Shown: positions 33,876 to 42,430, numbered from the stretch's first letter. The stretch: DNA of 64,000 bases from Candidatus Aminicenantota bacterium (GCA_011772495.1 WVZL01000006.1:79092-143091), one strand, 5' to 3'. Program-made: numbers and translations. Notes: generated by a model from the sequence alone, not told the origin.

Positions 33876-34877
33876 ATGAAGGCTAAATTTCATAAAATTC
33901 GGCCTATGAAAGCCTTTATTACTGGAGGAACAGGTTTTATCGGCAGCCATCTCATTGATTACCTATTAGAAAAAGGTTTTCATGTTCATGCCCTTGTGCG
34001 CGATCTCAACAACCTAAAATGGCTTAAAGGCAAAAATATCACTTTCCTTCAAGGCGACTTTTTTAATATTCCTCCTCTTCCCAAGAAAATCAATTATGTC
34101 TTTCATGTTGGGGGCCTGACGAGGGCTTCAAAATCGGCTGACTATTATACTGTAAATCATCAAGGAACAGCAAGTCTTTTCCAATCCTTAAACACTCAAG
34201 AGATTCTCCCTGAAAAAATTATCTATCTCAGCAGCCTTGGAGCTGCAGGCCCTTCTTCAAGCGGCCAAGCGGTCAAGGAAAGCGATTCTCCTCATCCCAT
34301 AACTCCCTACCAGAAAAGTAAACTCAAGGGAGAGACAGAAGCCTTAAAACATAAGAACCAATTTCCGGTAGTCATCTTGAGAGCTGGAGCTATCTATGGT
34401 CCAAGAGACAAAGATTTTTTGAATTATTTCGCTTTTATAAAGAAAGGAATCCTGCCTTCGATGCGCTCCTCTCAAAGGCTATTCAGCCTGTGCTACGTAA
34501 AAGATCTGGTTAGAGCGCTCTACCTCAGTACTCAAAAAGAGCTAAACAGTGGAGAGGTCTTCAACATTGCTGATCCTCAACCTTATCTCTGGGATGAGAT
34601 TGGAGAGGCGGCTGGCCGAGCTTTGGGCAAGAAGCTCAAAAAGATATCCCTTCCCCTCGCCCTATTTTATTTATCCGCTTTAATTTCTGAATTGATCGGT
34701 GTCTTGACAAAAAATCCGAGCATTTATAACCGGCAAAAATTCAAAGAGGCGAAGCAAGCGGGGTGGGTGGCTGATGTTCGAAAAGCCGAGGAAAAACTTT
34801 CCTTCCAGACTCGATACAGTCTCCAAGATGCCATCGAAGAGACGGTCCGATGGTACCTTGAAGAAGATTGGCTTTAG
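33876..34877 (+). CDS. Extended SDR (NAD-dependent epimerase-like), candidate ceramide/ketosphinganine reductase
   Basis: This protein of about 333 residues has the nucleotide motif FITGGTGFIGSHL, the catalytic YQKSK (YxxxK) and a serine strand IIYLSSLGAAG. The C-terminal helical region (ALFYLSALISELIG) is hydrophobic, as in membrane-associated SDRs acting on lipids. Bacterial sphingolipid loci pair spt with an SDR of this general class (CerR in Caulobacter), and this gene is divergent from the SPT-like gene with 93 bp between the start codons. ATG 33876 has AGG at suitable spacing; ATG 33906 (MKAFITGG) is the typical family start and could be the real one. Confidence 0.8.
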   Translation: MKAKFHKIRPMKAFITGGTGFIGSHLIDYLLEKGFHVHALVRDLNNLKWLKGKNITFLQGDFFNIPPLPKKINYVFHVGGLTRASKSADYYTVNHQGTASLFQSLNTQEILPEKIIYLSSLGAAGPSSSGQAVKESDSPHPITPYQKSKLKGETEALKHKNQFPVVILRAGAIYGPRDKDFLNYFAFIKKGILPSMRSSQRLFSLCYVKDLVRALYLSTQKELNSGEVFNIADPQPYLWDEIGEAAGRALGKKLKKISLPLALFYLSALISELIGVLTKNPSIYNRQKFKEAKQAGWVADVRKAEEKLSFQTRYSLQDAIEETVRWYLEEDWL

Positions 34878-34902
34878 AATCAAAGGGCCTGAGTCAGAGA
34901 GG

Positions 34903-35388
34903 CTAACTCTTCTTGCTCTTTTTTAATACAGTTTGGCGCGTATAAAAGGAAGCAGAAAACTCGGAAGTCACCTTAAGGCACCATCCTTCTTGGGTAGAGC
35001 GAGCGAAATACTTTATCTTCCCCTCAAGAACATGGCGCCCACTTTTGGCTTTGGTACTCACAGTGAATGGAATTTTAATCGGCTCTTTCAAATTCAAGTA
35101 TTCATGGCCGTTTTCCTCGATGGTTTCTATTTCTAAATCTGAAGCCATGAAGAAATTCTTAGGAAAAATGAGCTCCTCACAAGGATTAAATTCTATTATA
35201 AAAGAAGGATTGGAGCTGATGGCGATCCCCTTTTCAACAGCAAGCTCCAGAACAACCTTCCCCTCCTGAGCCTTAGAAAGCCTCGCCGGGCTCAGGGAGC
35301 TTTTTATCTTGAGGGGTTTTTCTTCTTCAGCCAAGGAAAACCAAGACAGAGTAGCACACAACAGCAAGCACAATCCAATCTTTCTCAA
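34903..35388 (-). CDS. Exported protein resembling the DsbD N-terminal domain
   Basis: This 161-residue protein has a signal peptide (LCLLLCATLSWFSLA). The mature part is a beta-rich single domain with two cysteines, in FNPCEEL and EGWCLKVT. The pattern HVLEGKIKYFARSTQEGWC resembles the IgG-like N-terminal domain of DsbD, in which a Cys pair passes electrons, but the match is short and I do not claim the function. The start is TTG 35388, supported by AGGAG 8 nt upstream. It is convergent with the SDR gene. Confidence 0.6.
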   Translation of the reverse strand: MRKIGLCLLLCATLSWFSLAEEEKPLKIKSSLSPARLSKAQEGKVVLELAVEKGIAISSNPSFIIEFNPCEELIFPKNFFMASDLEIETIEENGHEYLNLKEPIKIPFTVSTKAKSGRHVLEGKIKYFARSTQEGWCLKVTSEFSASFYTRQTVLKKSKKS

Positions 35389-35467
35389 GGAAATTACTCC
35401 TTTTTCCTATGCTAGCGGCATATTACTCCTTTCCATCCGTTTAGTCAAGAACTCAAGAGCACATATT

Positions 35468-35548
35468 GGGAACGGTTCTATTTTTTCCTTATTTCTAAAA
35501 TACTTCTAGAGGATGCTTATTCTTCGAAGAAAAAATAGAACCGCCTCC
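35468..35548. repeat. Inverted repeat with GGGAACGGTTCTATTTTTT arm
   Basis: A perfect 15-bp arm (35473-35487, CGGTTCTATTTTTTC) is inverted at 35529-35543, and weaker pairing extends outward (GGG/CCTCC). It lies between the divergent exported-protein and fabH genes. The left-arm sequence recurs at 44245, so it is a dispersed REP-like family. Confidence 0.7.
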
Positions 35549-35595
35549 AGTTTTTTTCCCCTGTTTTTTTTCTTTATTTTTAAGAGATTATCTAT

Positions 35596-35615
35596 TATAA
35601 TTGGCGAACGCCAAT
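35596..35615 (+). promoter_or_regulatory. fabH -10 hexamer and overlapping palindromic operator
   Basis: A perfect TATAAT (35596-35601) lies 12 nt before the ATG. From 35600 to 35615 the sequence is ATTGGCG-AA-CGCCAAT, a 7-bp inverted repeat with a 2-nt centre. It covers the end of the -10 hexamer, the expected start of transcription and the first two bases of the ATG. The placement is that of a repressor operator. No fatty-acid regulator gene is in the window. Confidence 0.5.
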
Positions 35616-36615
35616 GGGTATAAAAACAATTATCTCTGGAATCGGTCATTACCTTCCGCCTAAAGTCGTCACCAACTTCGACTTAGAAAAAGTCATGAAC
35701 ACTTCGGATGAATGGATTCGCCAGAGATCAGGGATCGTGGAGCGACACTATGTGGAACCAGGAGTAGGAAGTTCCGATTTAGCCTACGAAGCTTCCCTAA
35801 GGGCAATCGACGACGCGAAAATCGACAAATCAGAAATCGATTTCATCATAGCAGCCACCCTTTCTCCCGATCATTATTTCCCTGGAATCGGGGTTATCGT
35901 CCAAGAAAAGCTGGGACTTGCTGGCCTTGGTGCCCTCGATGTAAGGAATCAATGTAGCGGCTTTATCTATGCTTTATCTATAGCTGACCAGTACATAAAG
36001 AACAAGACCTACAGCAAAATCTTGCTGGTCGCAGCAGAGGTTCAGTCGACCAATCTTGATTATTCAGATGACGGGAGAGACTTGGCTGTTCTCTTCGGTG
36101 ATGGAGGTGGTGCTGTCATCCTTGAGCCCAACGAAAAAGATGATGGAAGAGGAATTCTGTCCACTCATCTTTTTTCGGATGGACGCTTCGTGTCTGATTT
36201 ATGGATGGAAAAGCCAAGCCCTAAGGATAAGCCAACTTTTAAGGTAGAATTCTTCGAGCAGCAAAGGTTCTTCCCTCATATGGAAGGCAAATCAGTATTT
36301 AAAACTGCCTCAGAAAAAATGCCAGAAGCCGTGAAAGTTGCCCTGGAACACAATTCTTTGACCATCGACCAAGTGGACTGCCTCATTCCTCATCAGGCTA
36401 ACGAAAGGATTAGCCAAATGGTGGCCAGAGGTTTAGGAATCCCGGTAGAGAAGGTTGTCCGAAACATTGACCGCATCGGAAATACAACAGCTGCCTCTAT
36501 TCCTATCGCCCTGGATGAGACTGTCAAGGCGGGTAAATTGAAGGAGGGCGATATTCTGGTCTTGACCGCCTTCGGTTCAGGTTATACCTGGGCTTCGGCT
36601 GTGATCAGATGGTAG
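35614..36615 (+). CDS. fabH: Beta-ketoacyl-ACP synthase III
   Basis: This 333-residue thiolase-fold enzyme condenses an acyl-CoA with malonyl-ACP. The Cys-His-Asn triad is complete: DVRNQCSGFIYAL, PHQANERI and GNTTAASIP. Length and the GFGSGYTWAS C-terminus match FabH. The neighbouring SPT-like and SDR genes suggest a lipid locus, where this FabH could supply an acyl starter. It begins at ATG 35614 next to a palindrome, with no Shine-Dalgarno sequence. No other fab genes are nearby, so this may be a specialised paralogue. Confidence 0.93.
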   Translation: MGIKTIISGIGHYLPPKVVTNFDLEKVMNTSDEWIRQRSGIVERHYVEPGVGSSDLAYEASLRAIDDAKIDKSEIDFIIAATLSPDHYFPGIGVIVQEKLGLAGLGALDVRNQCSGFIYALSIADQYIKNKTYSKILLVAAEVQSTNLDYSDDGRDLAVLFGDGGGAVILEPNEKDDGRGILSTHLFSDGRFVSDLWMEKPSPKDKPTFKVEFFEQQRFFPHMEGKSVFKTASEKMPEAVKVALEHNSLTIDQVDCLIPHQANERISQMVARGLGIPVEKVVRNIDRIGNTTAASIPIALDETVKAGKLKEGDILVLTAFGSGYTWASAVIRW

Positions 36616-36725
36616 TCTGAAGGCAGTGATTGTCTTTAGGATTCGTTTTGTGATAGGATTTTCAACTTAAATTCTACAAAGTGAAATGAGCAAGGAGAAA
36701 AATAGCGTCACCTGAGGAGGTAGCA

Positions 36726-38501
36726 ATGAAAAAAACACTGATTCCCCTTACTATCGTGGCCTTGGTATTGATGAGTATTGGGATCCTTCTTTCGCAACAG
36801 AATGAGGAAGACGGCAAATTTGAAAAATTCCTAGAGACATACCTTGATGAAATGTGGAAATTCTATCCCACAGCCGCCAGCCTGGCCGGATATCATAAAT
36901 ATGATGATGAGTTGGAAAACTTGAGCAGCAGAAGCATTGAAAAACGCCATGAAGATTTAGATAGCTTCAACCAGGAAGTGGTATCCAAGATAGATAAATT
37001 CAAACTCAGCCCCGAACTGCAGATCGACCATGGAATGATAGTCGATGCTTTAGACCTGGAGCTTTTCAACCATGAGAGTCTTATTCCCTGGGAATACGAT
37101 CCCATTTTTTACAACACTATTTTTTCCAATTGTATCCGAACCCTTCTTGCCAAAGAATTCGCCCCCCTGGACACCAGGGCCAAGAATGCAGCCGATAGGC
37201 TAAAAGAACTCCCCAAGCTCATCAAGCAAGCCAAAGAAAATTTAAAAACACCTCCTCAGATTTTCACAGAAACTGCCATCAAGCAATTCCCCGCTATAAT
37301 GAATTTTTACAAAAACGAGCTCCCTCAATTGATCGCTCAGGTTCCTGCAGCTTCTAAATCCAAGCTCGAGTCAAGCCTGACTAAAGTCATTCCCGCTTTA
37401 GAAGATTATCTTAATTTTCTTCAGAATGAGATCTTGCTTCGCTCGACCGGAAATTTCCGGTTGGGGCAAGATACCCATCGCCGGCTAGTCAGGCTCACTT
37501 ATCAGCAGTCTATCCCCCTCGATGAGCTTGTAGCCAGGTCTAAAGCCGATTATAACAATATCAGAAGGGAAATGGTGCTGGTGTGCATTCCCTTCTTTAA
37601 AATCATGTATCCTGATATCAATCCTGACCAGCTCGGTGCCACCCGCTCTGAAGAAGAGGTCAAGAATATCATCATCAAAGGTGTGCTGGATAAGATCAAA
37701 GGCGAACATGCCACCCAAGACGAATTCATGGAACGGATCAAAACAACAGCTGGGGAAATTAAAAGTTTCCTCCTTGAAAAAGAGCTTGTCGAGCTTCCCG
37801 AGGAAGAACTCAATATTGAACCTATGCCTCTTGAATCCCAAGGCATATCATGGACACTCCTCGTTCAGCCAGGGCAGTATGAGACTTCGGGCCCTTACAC
37901 GATTCAAATCACCTCCTTTCCCGATGATTGGGGAGAAGAGCAGGTCACTTCTTTTCTTGAGGAATACAACAACTTCTTGCTCCATTTCTGGACAGTTAGG
38001 AAAATCTATCCAGGCCAGTTTGTCCCCTTCTTTTACACTAAAAAGTATGCTTCTCGAATCAGGAATTTATATCCCAATATGCCATTGATCAAAGGCTGGC
38101 CAATCTATATTGAAAACATGCTGGTCGATTCTGGTTTTGGGAACTATGACCTGAGATTACGCCTCAATCAGCTCAAACTTTATCTTAAAGCTGTTATAGA
38201 TTTTCAACTCGACTTCAACATTCATGAAGCCGGAATGACCAAAGAGCAAGCCATTGCCTATATGACAAGAGGTGGATTCCAGACCCGGGCCGAAGCCGAA
38301 AGAAAATGGAACCGTATTCTTTTGAAGCCTTGTGACAGTGCCATTCCTTACGTGGGTATCCAGGAAATCATGGACATGGAAAAAGAATACAAACAGGCCA
38401 AAGGCGACACCTTCAGCCAAAAGGAATTTCTCCAGAAACTTCTCAGCTTTGGGGCACTGCCGATCCGCCACTTGAAAACTAAAATTCAAGAACAACCGTA
38501 A
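36726..38501 (+). CDS. DUF885-family exported protein
   Basis: This 591-residue protein has a signal peptide (LIPLTIVALVLMSIGILLS) and matches DUF885, whose members are large helical proteins with thermolysin-like character. The start FEKFLETYLDEMWKFYPTAASLAGYHKYDD is typical. The C-terminal half contains GWPIYIENMLVDSGFG and FNIHEAGMTKEQAIAYM, the conserved family signatures. The usual HE metal motif in this family (HEG-type) is replaced by IYIENM here, so catalysis is uncertain. An excellent GAGGAGG lies upstream of the ATG. It stands alone between fabH and tatD. Confidence 0.86.
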   Translation: MKKTLIPLTIVALVLMSIGILLSQQNEEDGKFEKFLETYLDEMWKFYPTAASLAGYHKYDDELENLSSRSIEKRHEDLDSFNQEVVSKIDKFKLSPELQIDHGMIVDALDLELFNHESLIPWEYDPIFYNTIFSNCIRTLLAKEFAPLDTRAKNAADRLKELPKLIKQAKENLKTPPQIFTETAIKQFPAIMNFYKNELPQLIAQVPAASKSKLESSLTKVIPALEDYLNFLQNEILLRSTGNFRLGQDTHRRLVRLTYQQSIPLDELVARSKADYNNIRREMVLVCIPFFKIMYPDINPDQLGATRSEEEVKNIIIKGVLDKIKGEHATQDEFMERIKTTAGEIKSFLLEKELVELPEEELNIEPMPLESQGISWTLLVQPGQYETSGPYTIQITSFPDDWGEEQVTSFLEEYNNFLLHFWTVRKIYPGQFVPFFYTKKYASRIRNLYPNMPLIKGWPIYIENMLVDSGFGNYDLRLRLNQLKLYLKAVIDFQLDFNIHEAGMTKEQAIAYMTRGGFQTRAEAERKWNRILLKPCDSAIPYVGIQEIMDMEKEYKQAKGDTFSQKEFLQKLLSFGALPIRHLKTKIQEQP

Positions 38502-38626
38502 AAGGAACCGACGACAGTCCGTAAGGCCCAAAAGTCACGGCAATTTACTTCCTATCTATTGAGCAATTCAACAATCCAACTGCTACTATGCTTCTGGTCA
38601 TCCTGGTATCTTAAGATAAGGACAAT

Positions 38627-39451
38627 ATGAGCGAAACAAACAAGAGAGAAGAAAAGCCTGAGCTGGTCGACTCTCATGCGCATCTGGATATGAAGGCCTT
38701 CGATCATGACCGGGATCGAGTCATCGAAAGAGCCTTGGAGGCTGGGGTCCGGATGATTATCTGCCCTGCTGAGGCCACCAGCTTGAAAAGCCTCGAGATA
38801 ACCCTCAACCTCACTTCTAAATTCAAGGGCTTATTCGCTGCAGCCGGAATTCATCCCCATAAAGCAACTGATATCAAGGCGGATCTGGCTCAGAAATTAC
38901 AGCACCTGGCTGCAAAAAATCAAATCATAGCCATAGGTGAGATCGGCCTTGATTTTCACTATAACTTTTCGCCTCCCCAAAAACAAATAGATGTCTTCCG
39001 CCGACAACTCAGAATCGCCCAGGAATTATCTCTTCCGGTGATCATCCACAGCCGAGAGGCCGGCCCTGAGATAATAAACTCCATAAATCAGGAGAATTTT
39101 CATAAGGGTGGGATCCTCCACTGTTTCACAGAAGACTGGGAAACAGCCAAGGAAATGTTAGATCACAACTTTTTGATTTCTTTCTCCGGGATTCTAACTT
39201 ACCCCAAAGCTCAAACCCTCAGAGATGTGGCCCAAGAAATACCCCTGAAAAAACTTCTGGTAGAAACAGATTCTCCATATCTTGTGCCTGCCTCTTATCG
39301 AGGGAAAATCCAAAGGAATGAGCCATCTTTTGTCGTGGAAACAGCCGAGGTTTTAGCAGGAATAAAGAAAGTTTCTTTGGCTGATCTGAGTGCAGCCACG
39401 ACTGAGAATTTCATTTCTATTTTCAGGTTTGAAAAAAAAAATATTAGATGA
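38627..39451 (+). CDS. TatD-family metal-dependent hydrolase
   Basis: This 274-residue TIM-barrel hydrolase of the TatD family has DNase or exonuclease roles. The metal ligands are all present: DSHAHLD (HxH), GEIGLDFHY (E), HSREAG (H), HCFTEDW (H) and ETDSPYLVP (D). It starts at ATG 38627 after AAGGAC. The next gene, a YajQ-like protein, begins 16 nt after its stop. Confidence 0.95.
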   Translation: MSETNKREEKPELVDSHAHLDMKAFDHDRDRVIERALEAGVRMIICPAEATSLKSLEITLNLTSKFKGLFAAAGIHPHKATDIKADLAQKLQHLAAKNQIIAIGEIGLDFHYNFSPPQKQIDVFRRQLRIAQELSLPVIIHSREAGPEIINSINQENFHKGGILHCFTEDWETAKEMLDHNFLISFSGILTYPKAQTLRDVAQEIPLKKLLVETDSPYLVPASYRGKIQRNEPSFVVETAEVLAGIKKVSLADLSAATTENFISIFRFEKKNIR

Positions 39452-39467
39452 TATGATAGGTGGCCAT

Positions 39468-39959
39468 ATGGCTCAAGAATATTCTTTTGACATTGTCTCG
39501 AACATCAATCTCCAGGAAGTTTCCAATGCTGTCCAGGTTGCTCTTAAAGAAATAAGAAACCGGTTCGATTTCAAGCACAGCCGAGCTGAGATAATTCCAG
39601 AAAAAGACAAGTTGACTTTGGTAGCTGATGATGAATATAAATTGAGAAGCTTGAAAGATGTCCTGGAGCATAAAATGGTGAAAAGGAGAGTTCCTCTTAA
39701 GGCCCTCAATTACCAAAAAATTGAGAGGGGCTTTAACAGAACAGTGAAGCAAGAGGTGCTCTATCAAAACGGAATTCCCTCTGAAAAATCCAGGGAAATC
39801 GTGAAGCTTATAAAAAAAGAGAAGTTTAAAGCCCAGGTGGCTATCCAAGGAGACCAGCTCAGAGTCTCTTCCAAGAAAAAAGACATCCTGCAAGAAATCA
39901 TGTCCTTTCTGAAGGAGACGGACCTGGGAATAAACATGCAGTTTACGAATTATCGATGA
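39468..39959 (+). CDS. YajQ-family nucleotide/RNA-binding protein
   Basis: This 163-residue protein consists of two RRM-like domains, as in YajQ, and members of this family bind c-di-GMP or RNA. The N-terminus (MAQEYSFDIVSNINLQEV) and the segment RVPLKALNYQKIERGF are close to typical YajQ, which is also about 163 residues. ATG 39468 gives this length and has AGGTGG upstream; an open frame runs back to 39390 inside tatD but has no homology. The stop overlaps the polyprenyl synthase start as ATGA. Confidence 0.94.
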   Translation: MAQEYSFDIVSNINLQEVSNAVQVALKEIRNRFDFKHSRAEIIPEKDKLTLVADDEYKLRSLKDVLEHKMVKRRVPLKALNYQKIERGFNRTVKQEVLYQNGIPSEKSREIVKLIKKEKFKAQVAIQGDQLRVSSKKKDILQEIMSFLKETDLGINMQFTNYR

Positions 39960-40978
39960 GGACCTTAACCAGTACTGAATTTCAATCCCGATTAGGGAAA
40001 AAATTTAATCTAAAGTCTTTGTACGAGAACATCAAGAGTGACCTCTATGAAGTCGAAGGACAATTGAAGGTCTTTTCTCAATCCGAGAACAAGCTCATTT
40101 CTGAGGTGAGCGGCTATCTTTTCAAGAATTCAGGGAAGAGAATTAGGCCAGCTCTTTTGGTACTCTGCTCCAAGCTCCTCGAGTATCAAGGAAAAGAGCA
40201 TATTCTTCTGGCTGCCTTGGTCGAGACTATTCACACTGCCAGCCTCATACATGATGATATTATTGATGATTCTGAGACACGAAGAGGGAGAGAATCCGTC
40301 CACTCCAGATGGGGTCCCAACATCACGGTTCTCCTGGGAGATTATCTTTACATAAAATCGATCAACCTTTCTCTAAAGAGTCAGTATAACCAGATAATTC
40401 ATATCTTGACCGAGATTTCTTCTCGAATGATCGAAGGAGAATTGACTGAATATTACCTGAGTGGAAACCTTGATATTGCGGAGCAAGACTATCTGGACAT
40501 CATCGAGAAGAAGACTGCTTCTCTTTTCTCTGCAGCCTGTCATATAGGCGGTGTTCTCGGAAAAGCTTCTGATAAAGAGAAAAATTTCTTGGTCGACTAC
40601 GGGACAAACCTGGGTATGTCCTTTCAGGTGGTCGATGACCTGCTCGATTATACAGGAGAAGAGAGGACTTTGGGTAAACCCGTTCTTTCGGATCTGAGGG
40701 AAGGACGGATAACGCTTCCACTCATATACACCTTGAAAAACGATGGCAAAGCTAATCGAGAATTCATCAGCGAGGTTTTGAGCAAGAAGAATTTTGAGGA
40801 AGAATCTCAAAAAGAGATCCTCTGTATCCTCAAATCCAATGGAGCTCTTGACTATACCTATAATAAGGCCAAAGAATTCTCCGAAAAGTCACAAGAAATC
40901 ATCTCTGAGTTTCCTCAATCTATCCATAGAGACACCCTCACCATATTGCCTGAGTTTGTCCTCAGAAGAAGCAAATAG
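39956..40978 (+). CDS. Trans-polyprenyl diphosphate synthase
   Basis: This 340-residue isoprenoid chain-length-determining synthase condenses IPP with an allylic diphosphate. The first aspartate-rich motif is LIHDDIIDDSETRRG (DDxxD) and the second is FQVVDDLLDYTGE (DDxxD). GKRIRPAL precedes them. The bulky residue pattern before the first motif (VETIHTASL) is consistent with a medium- or long-chain product for quinone side chains, comparable to IspB or HepT-II, but the length cannot be fixed. It is coupled to the YajQ gene by ATGA. The TatD-YajQ-prenyl synthase trio looks like one operon. Confidence 0.92.
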   Translation: MRTLTSTEFQSRLGKKFNLKSLYENIKSDLYEVEGQLKVFSQSENKLISEVSGYLFKNSGKRIRPALLVLCSKLLEYQGKEHILLAALVETIHTASLIHDDIIDDSETRRGRESVHSRWGPNITVLLGDYLYIKSINLSLKSQYNQIIHILTEISSRMIEGELTEYYLSGNLDIAEQDYLDIIEKKTASLFSAACHIGGVLGKASDKEKNFLVDYGTNLGMSFQVVDDLLDYTGEERTLGKPVLSDLREGRITLPLIYTLKNDGKANREFISEVLSKKNFEEESQKEILCILKSNGALDYTYNKAKEFSEKSQEIISEFPQSIHRDTLTILPEFVLRRSK

Positions 40979-40998
40979 CCGAGCAGTTCATTTTGTCT

Positions 40999-41028
40999 GT
41001 CATTGCGAGCGAAGCGCGGCAATCTCAT
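40999..41028. repeat. Half of a GTCATTGCGAG palindromic repeat
   Basis: GTCATTGCGAG, then GCAATCTCAT matches one arm of the larger palindrome at 59139-59221. Only a single arm is present here, in the gap after the prenyl synthase gene. Confidence 0.6.
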
Positions 41029-41099
41029 AAAATAAATGATTTTATTCCCTAATAAGATGGGCAAATAACTCTATTCTCCACAATTAAGAAAGAAATTCC

Positions 41100-41606
41100 A
41101 TGGTCGAGATTGAAATCAAAATAAAGGTCAAGGATTTAAGCTCAGTTGAGGCAAAAATTCTGCACCAAGGAGCAGAACTCATAAAGGAACGCTTCCTCGA
41201 AGAAAACACTCTCTACGACTTCCCCTCTGAGACCTTTTATAAGAAAAGGCAGGCCATAAGAGTCAGAAAAATCGGCCCTAAGACGTTTTTAACCTTTAAA
41301 GGCACTCCGCAAAAATCAAGAAAATTTAAAATCAGAGAGGAGTACGAGACAGAAGTGAAGCATCAAAAGCAGTTGAAGAAGATATTAAAATCTCTGGGAA
41401 TGGTTCCAGTGTTCGACTACCAAAAATACAGGAAAGTTTTTAAAAAAGGCTCCCTAAAAATCTACTTGGACGAAACATCCGCCGGAAATTTTGTGGAAAT
41501 GGAAGGCGAGAGGAACGAAATAGTCCGATTCGCCAAGGCTCTTGACTTCTCCAAAGATGAATTCATAAAGCTGGATTATGTCCAGCTTATCAAGAAAAGA
41601 AAATAA
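41100..41606 (+). CDS. CYTH-domain protein (class IV adenylate cyclase/thiamine-triphosphatase-like)
   Basis: This 168-residue CYTH tunnel-fold protein has the ExExK metal/phosphate motif at its very N-terminus (MVEIEIKIKV). Further basic strands line the tunnel (KRQAIRVRKIG, TFKGTPQKSRKFKIREEYETEV). The C-terminal YLDETSAGNFVEMEG supplies the remaining acidic ligands. Members act as class IV adenylate cyclases or tripolyphosphatases, and I cannot decide between these. ATG start with a weak purine-rich site. Confidence 0.9.
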   Translation: MVEIEIKIKVKDLSSVEAKILHQGAELIKERFLEENTLYDFPSETFYKKRQAIRVRKIGPKTFLTFKGTPQKSRKFKIREEYETEVKHQKQLKKILKSLGMVPVFDYQKYRKVFKKGSLKIYLDETSAGNFVEMEGERNEIVRFAKALDFSKDEFIKLDYVQLIKKRK

Positions 41607-41635
41607 ACCCCCCTCCCAAGTCCTGATTCAATTAT

Positions 41636-42061
41636 TTATTTCTTCTTTTTTTTAGCCGCTTTAGGTTTCTCTTTAGCAACTTTAGGCTTCTCTTTAGCAA
41701 CTTTAGGCTTCTCTTTAGCCTTAGGCTGGGCTTTCTTCTCGACTTTCTTCTTTTTTTCCTCTTTTTTCTCGATGACCTTCTTTTTCTCCTTGGGAACTTC
41801 CTTTTCTTTTTCTACTTTAGCTGCTTCCTTGATCTCTTCGCCGATGAAAACTTCCTCTTTAGGAACGACCTCTTCTTCCTCTTTAGGCTTAAGGATTTCA
41901 AAGTCTATCAGTCCCTGAGACACTTCATTCTGAGCAATCCGGATCGGGTTCTTTGACTTAGATTTAATCTTTGGCTTCGCTCCCCCTAAAAGCTCTTTTG
42001 CTCTCTTGGTGGCTACTATTACAAATCTAAACTTGCTGTCTATATCACCGTAGCTCTTCAA
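41636..42061 (-). CDS. rpoZ: RNA polymerase omega subunit with lysine-rich repeat tail
   Basis: This 141-residue protein begins with a complete omega core of about 60 residues: IDSKFRFVIVATKRAKELLGG, then KNPIRIAQNEVSQGLIDFEIL, the conserved promoter of polymerase assembly. A further 80 residues are highly charged (KEEEEVVPKEE, then lysine/alanine-rich). They include three copies of a 7-residue unit KPKVAKE or similar, coded by 21-bp tandem repeats. Omega is normally 65-100 residues, so the tail is an unusual extension. The start is TTG 42061 with AGGAG upstream. I see no frameshift that would remove the tail. Confidence 0.8.
   Translation of the reverse strand: MKSYGDIDSKFRFVIVATKRAKELLGGAKPKIKSKSKNPIRIAQNEVSQGLIDFEILKPKEEEEVVPKEEVFIGEEIKEAAKVEKEKEVPKEKKKVIEKKEEKKKKVEKKAQPKAKEKPKVAKEKPKVAKEKPKAAKKKKK
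41660..41722 (-). repeat. 21-bp tandem repeat coding for KPKVAKE units in rpoZ
   Basis: Three consecutive 21-bp units (41660-41680, 41681-41701, 41702-41722) are nearly identical, with one base change between the first two. They encode the repeated tail of the omega subunit. Confidence 0.85.
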
Positions 42062-42241
42062 ATACTCCTATCTCCTCTTATCATACCAGCTTCCTAAATA
42101 TTGAAATAAAATACCAGAAATTTAGAAGAATTTCAACTGAATATCATAATCAAGTTTTTATGCTCCTTCCAAGGAATTCGTTGTTTTTCTTGATATTTTT
42201 TATTATTATGACTTCAAAATAATAAAAGGGAGAAAGGAAGC

Positions 42242-42430
42242 ATGAAATTACTAAGTTTTCTGGCCTTAATAGCTGCCGGGATCAGTCTCATCTTGGCCAT
42301 ACTGGCCCGTTTCTTCTTCGGGGGGAGAATAATTATCAGCTTAGTGTACTATTATCAGAGTACAGGACTTTTTCTCCTCGCTTCTATCGCTTTTGCTCTT
42401 CAGCACTTAATCCATACGAAATCCAAATAG
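42242..42430 (+). CDS. Small two-helix membrane protein
   Basis: This 62-residue protein has two hydrophobic helices (LLSFLALIAAGISLILAILARFF and a second near residues 35-57) and a short basic tail (HTKSK). A strong GGGAGAAAGGAAG lies upstream of the ATG, which supports real translation. I do not recognise a family. It sits between rpoZ and a radical SAM gene. Confidence 0.6.
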   Translation: MKLLSFLALIAAGISLILAILARFFFGGRIIISLVYYYQSTGLFLLASIAFALQHLIHTKSK

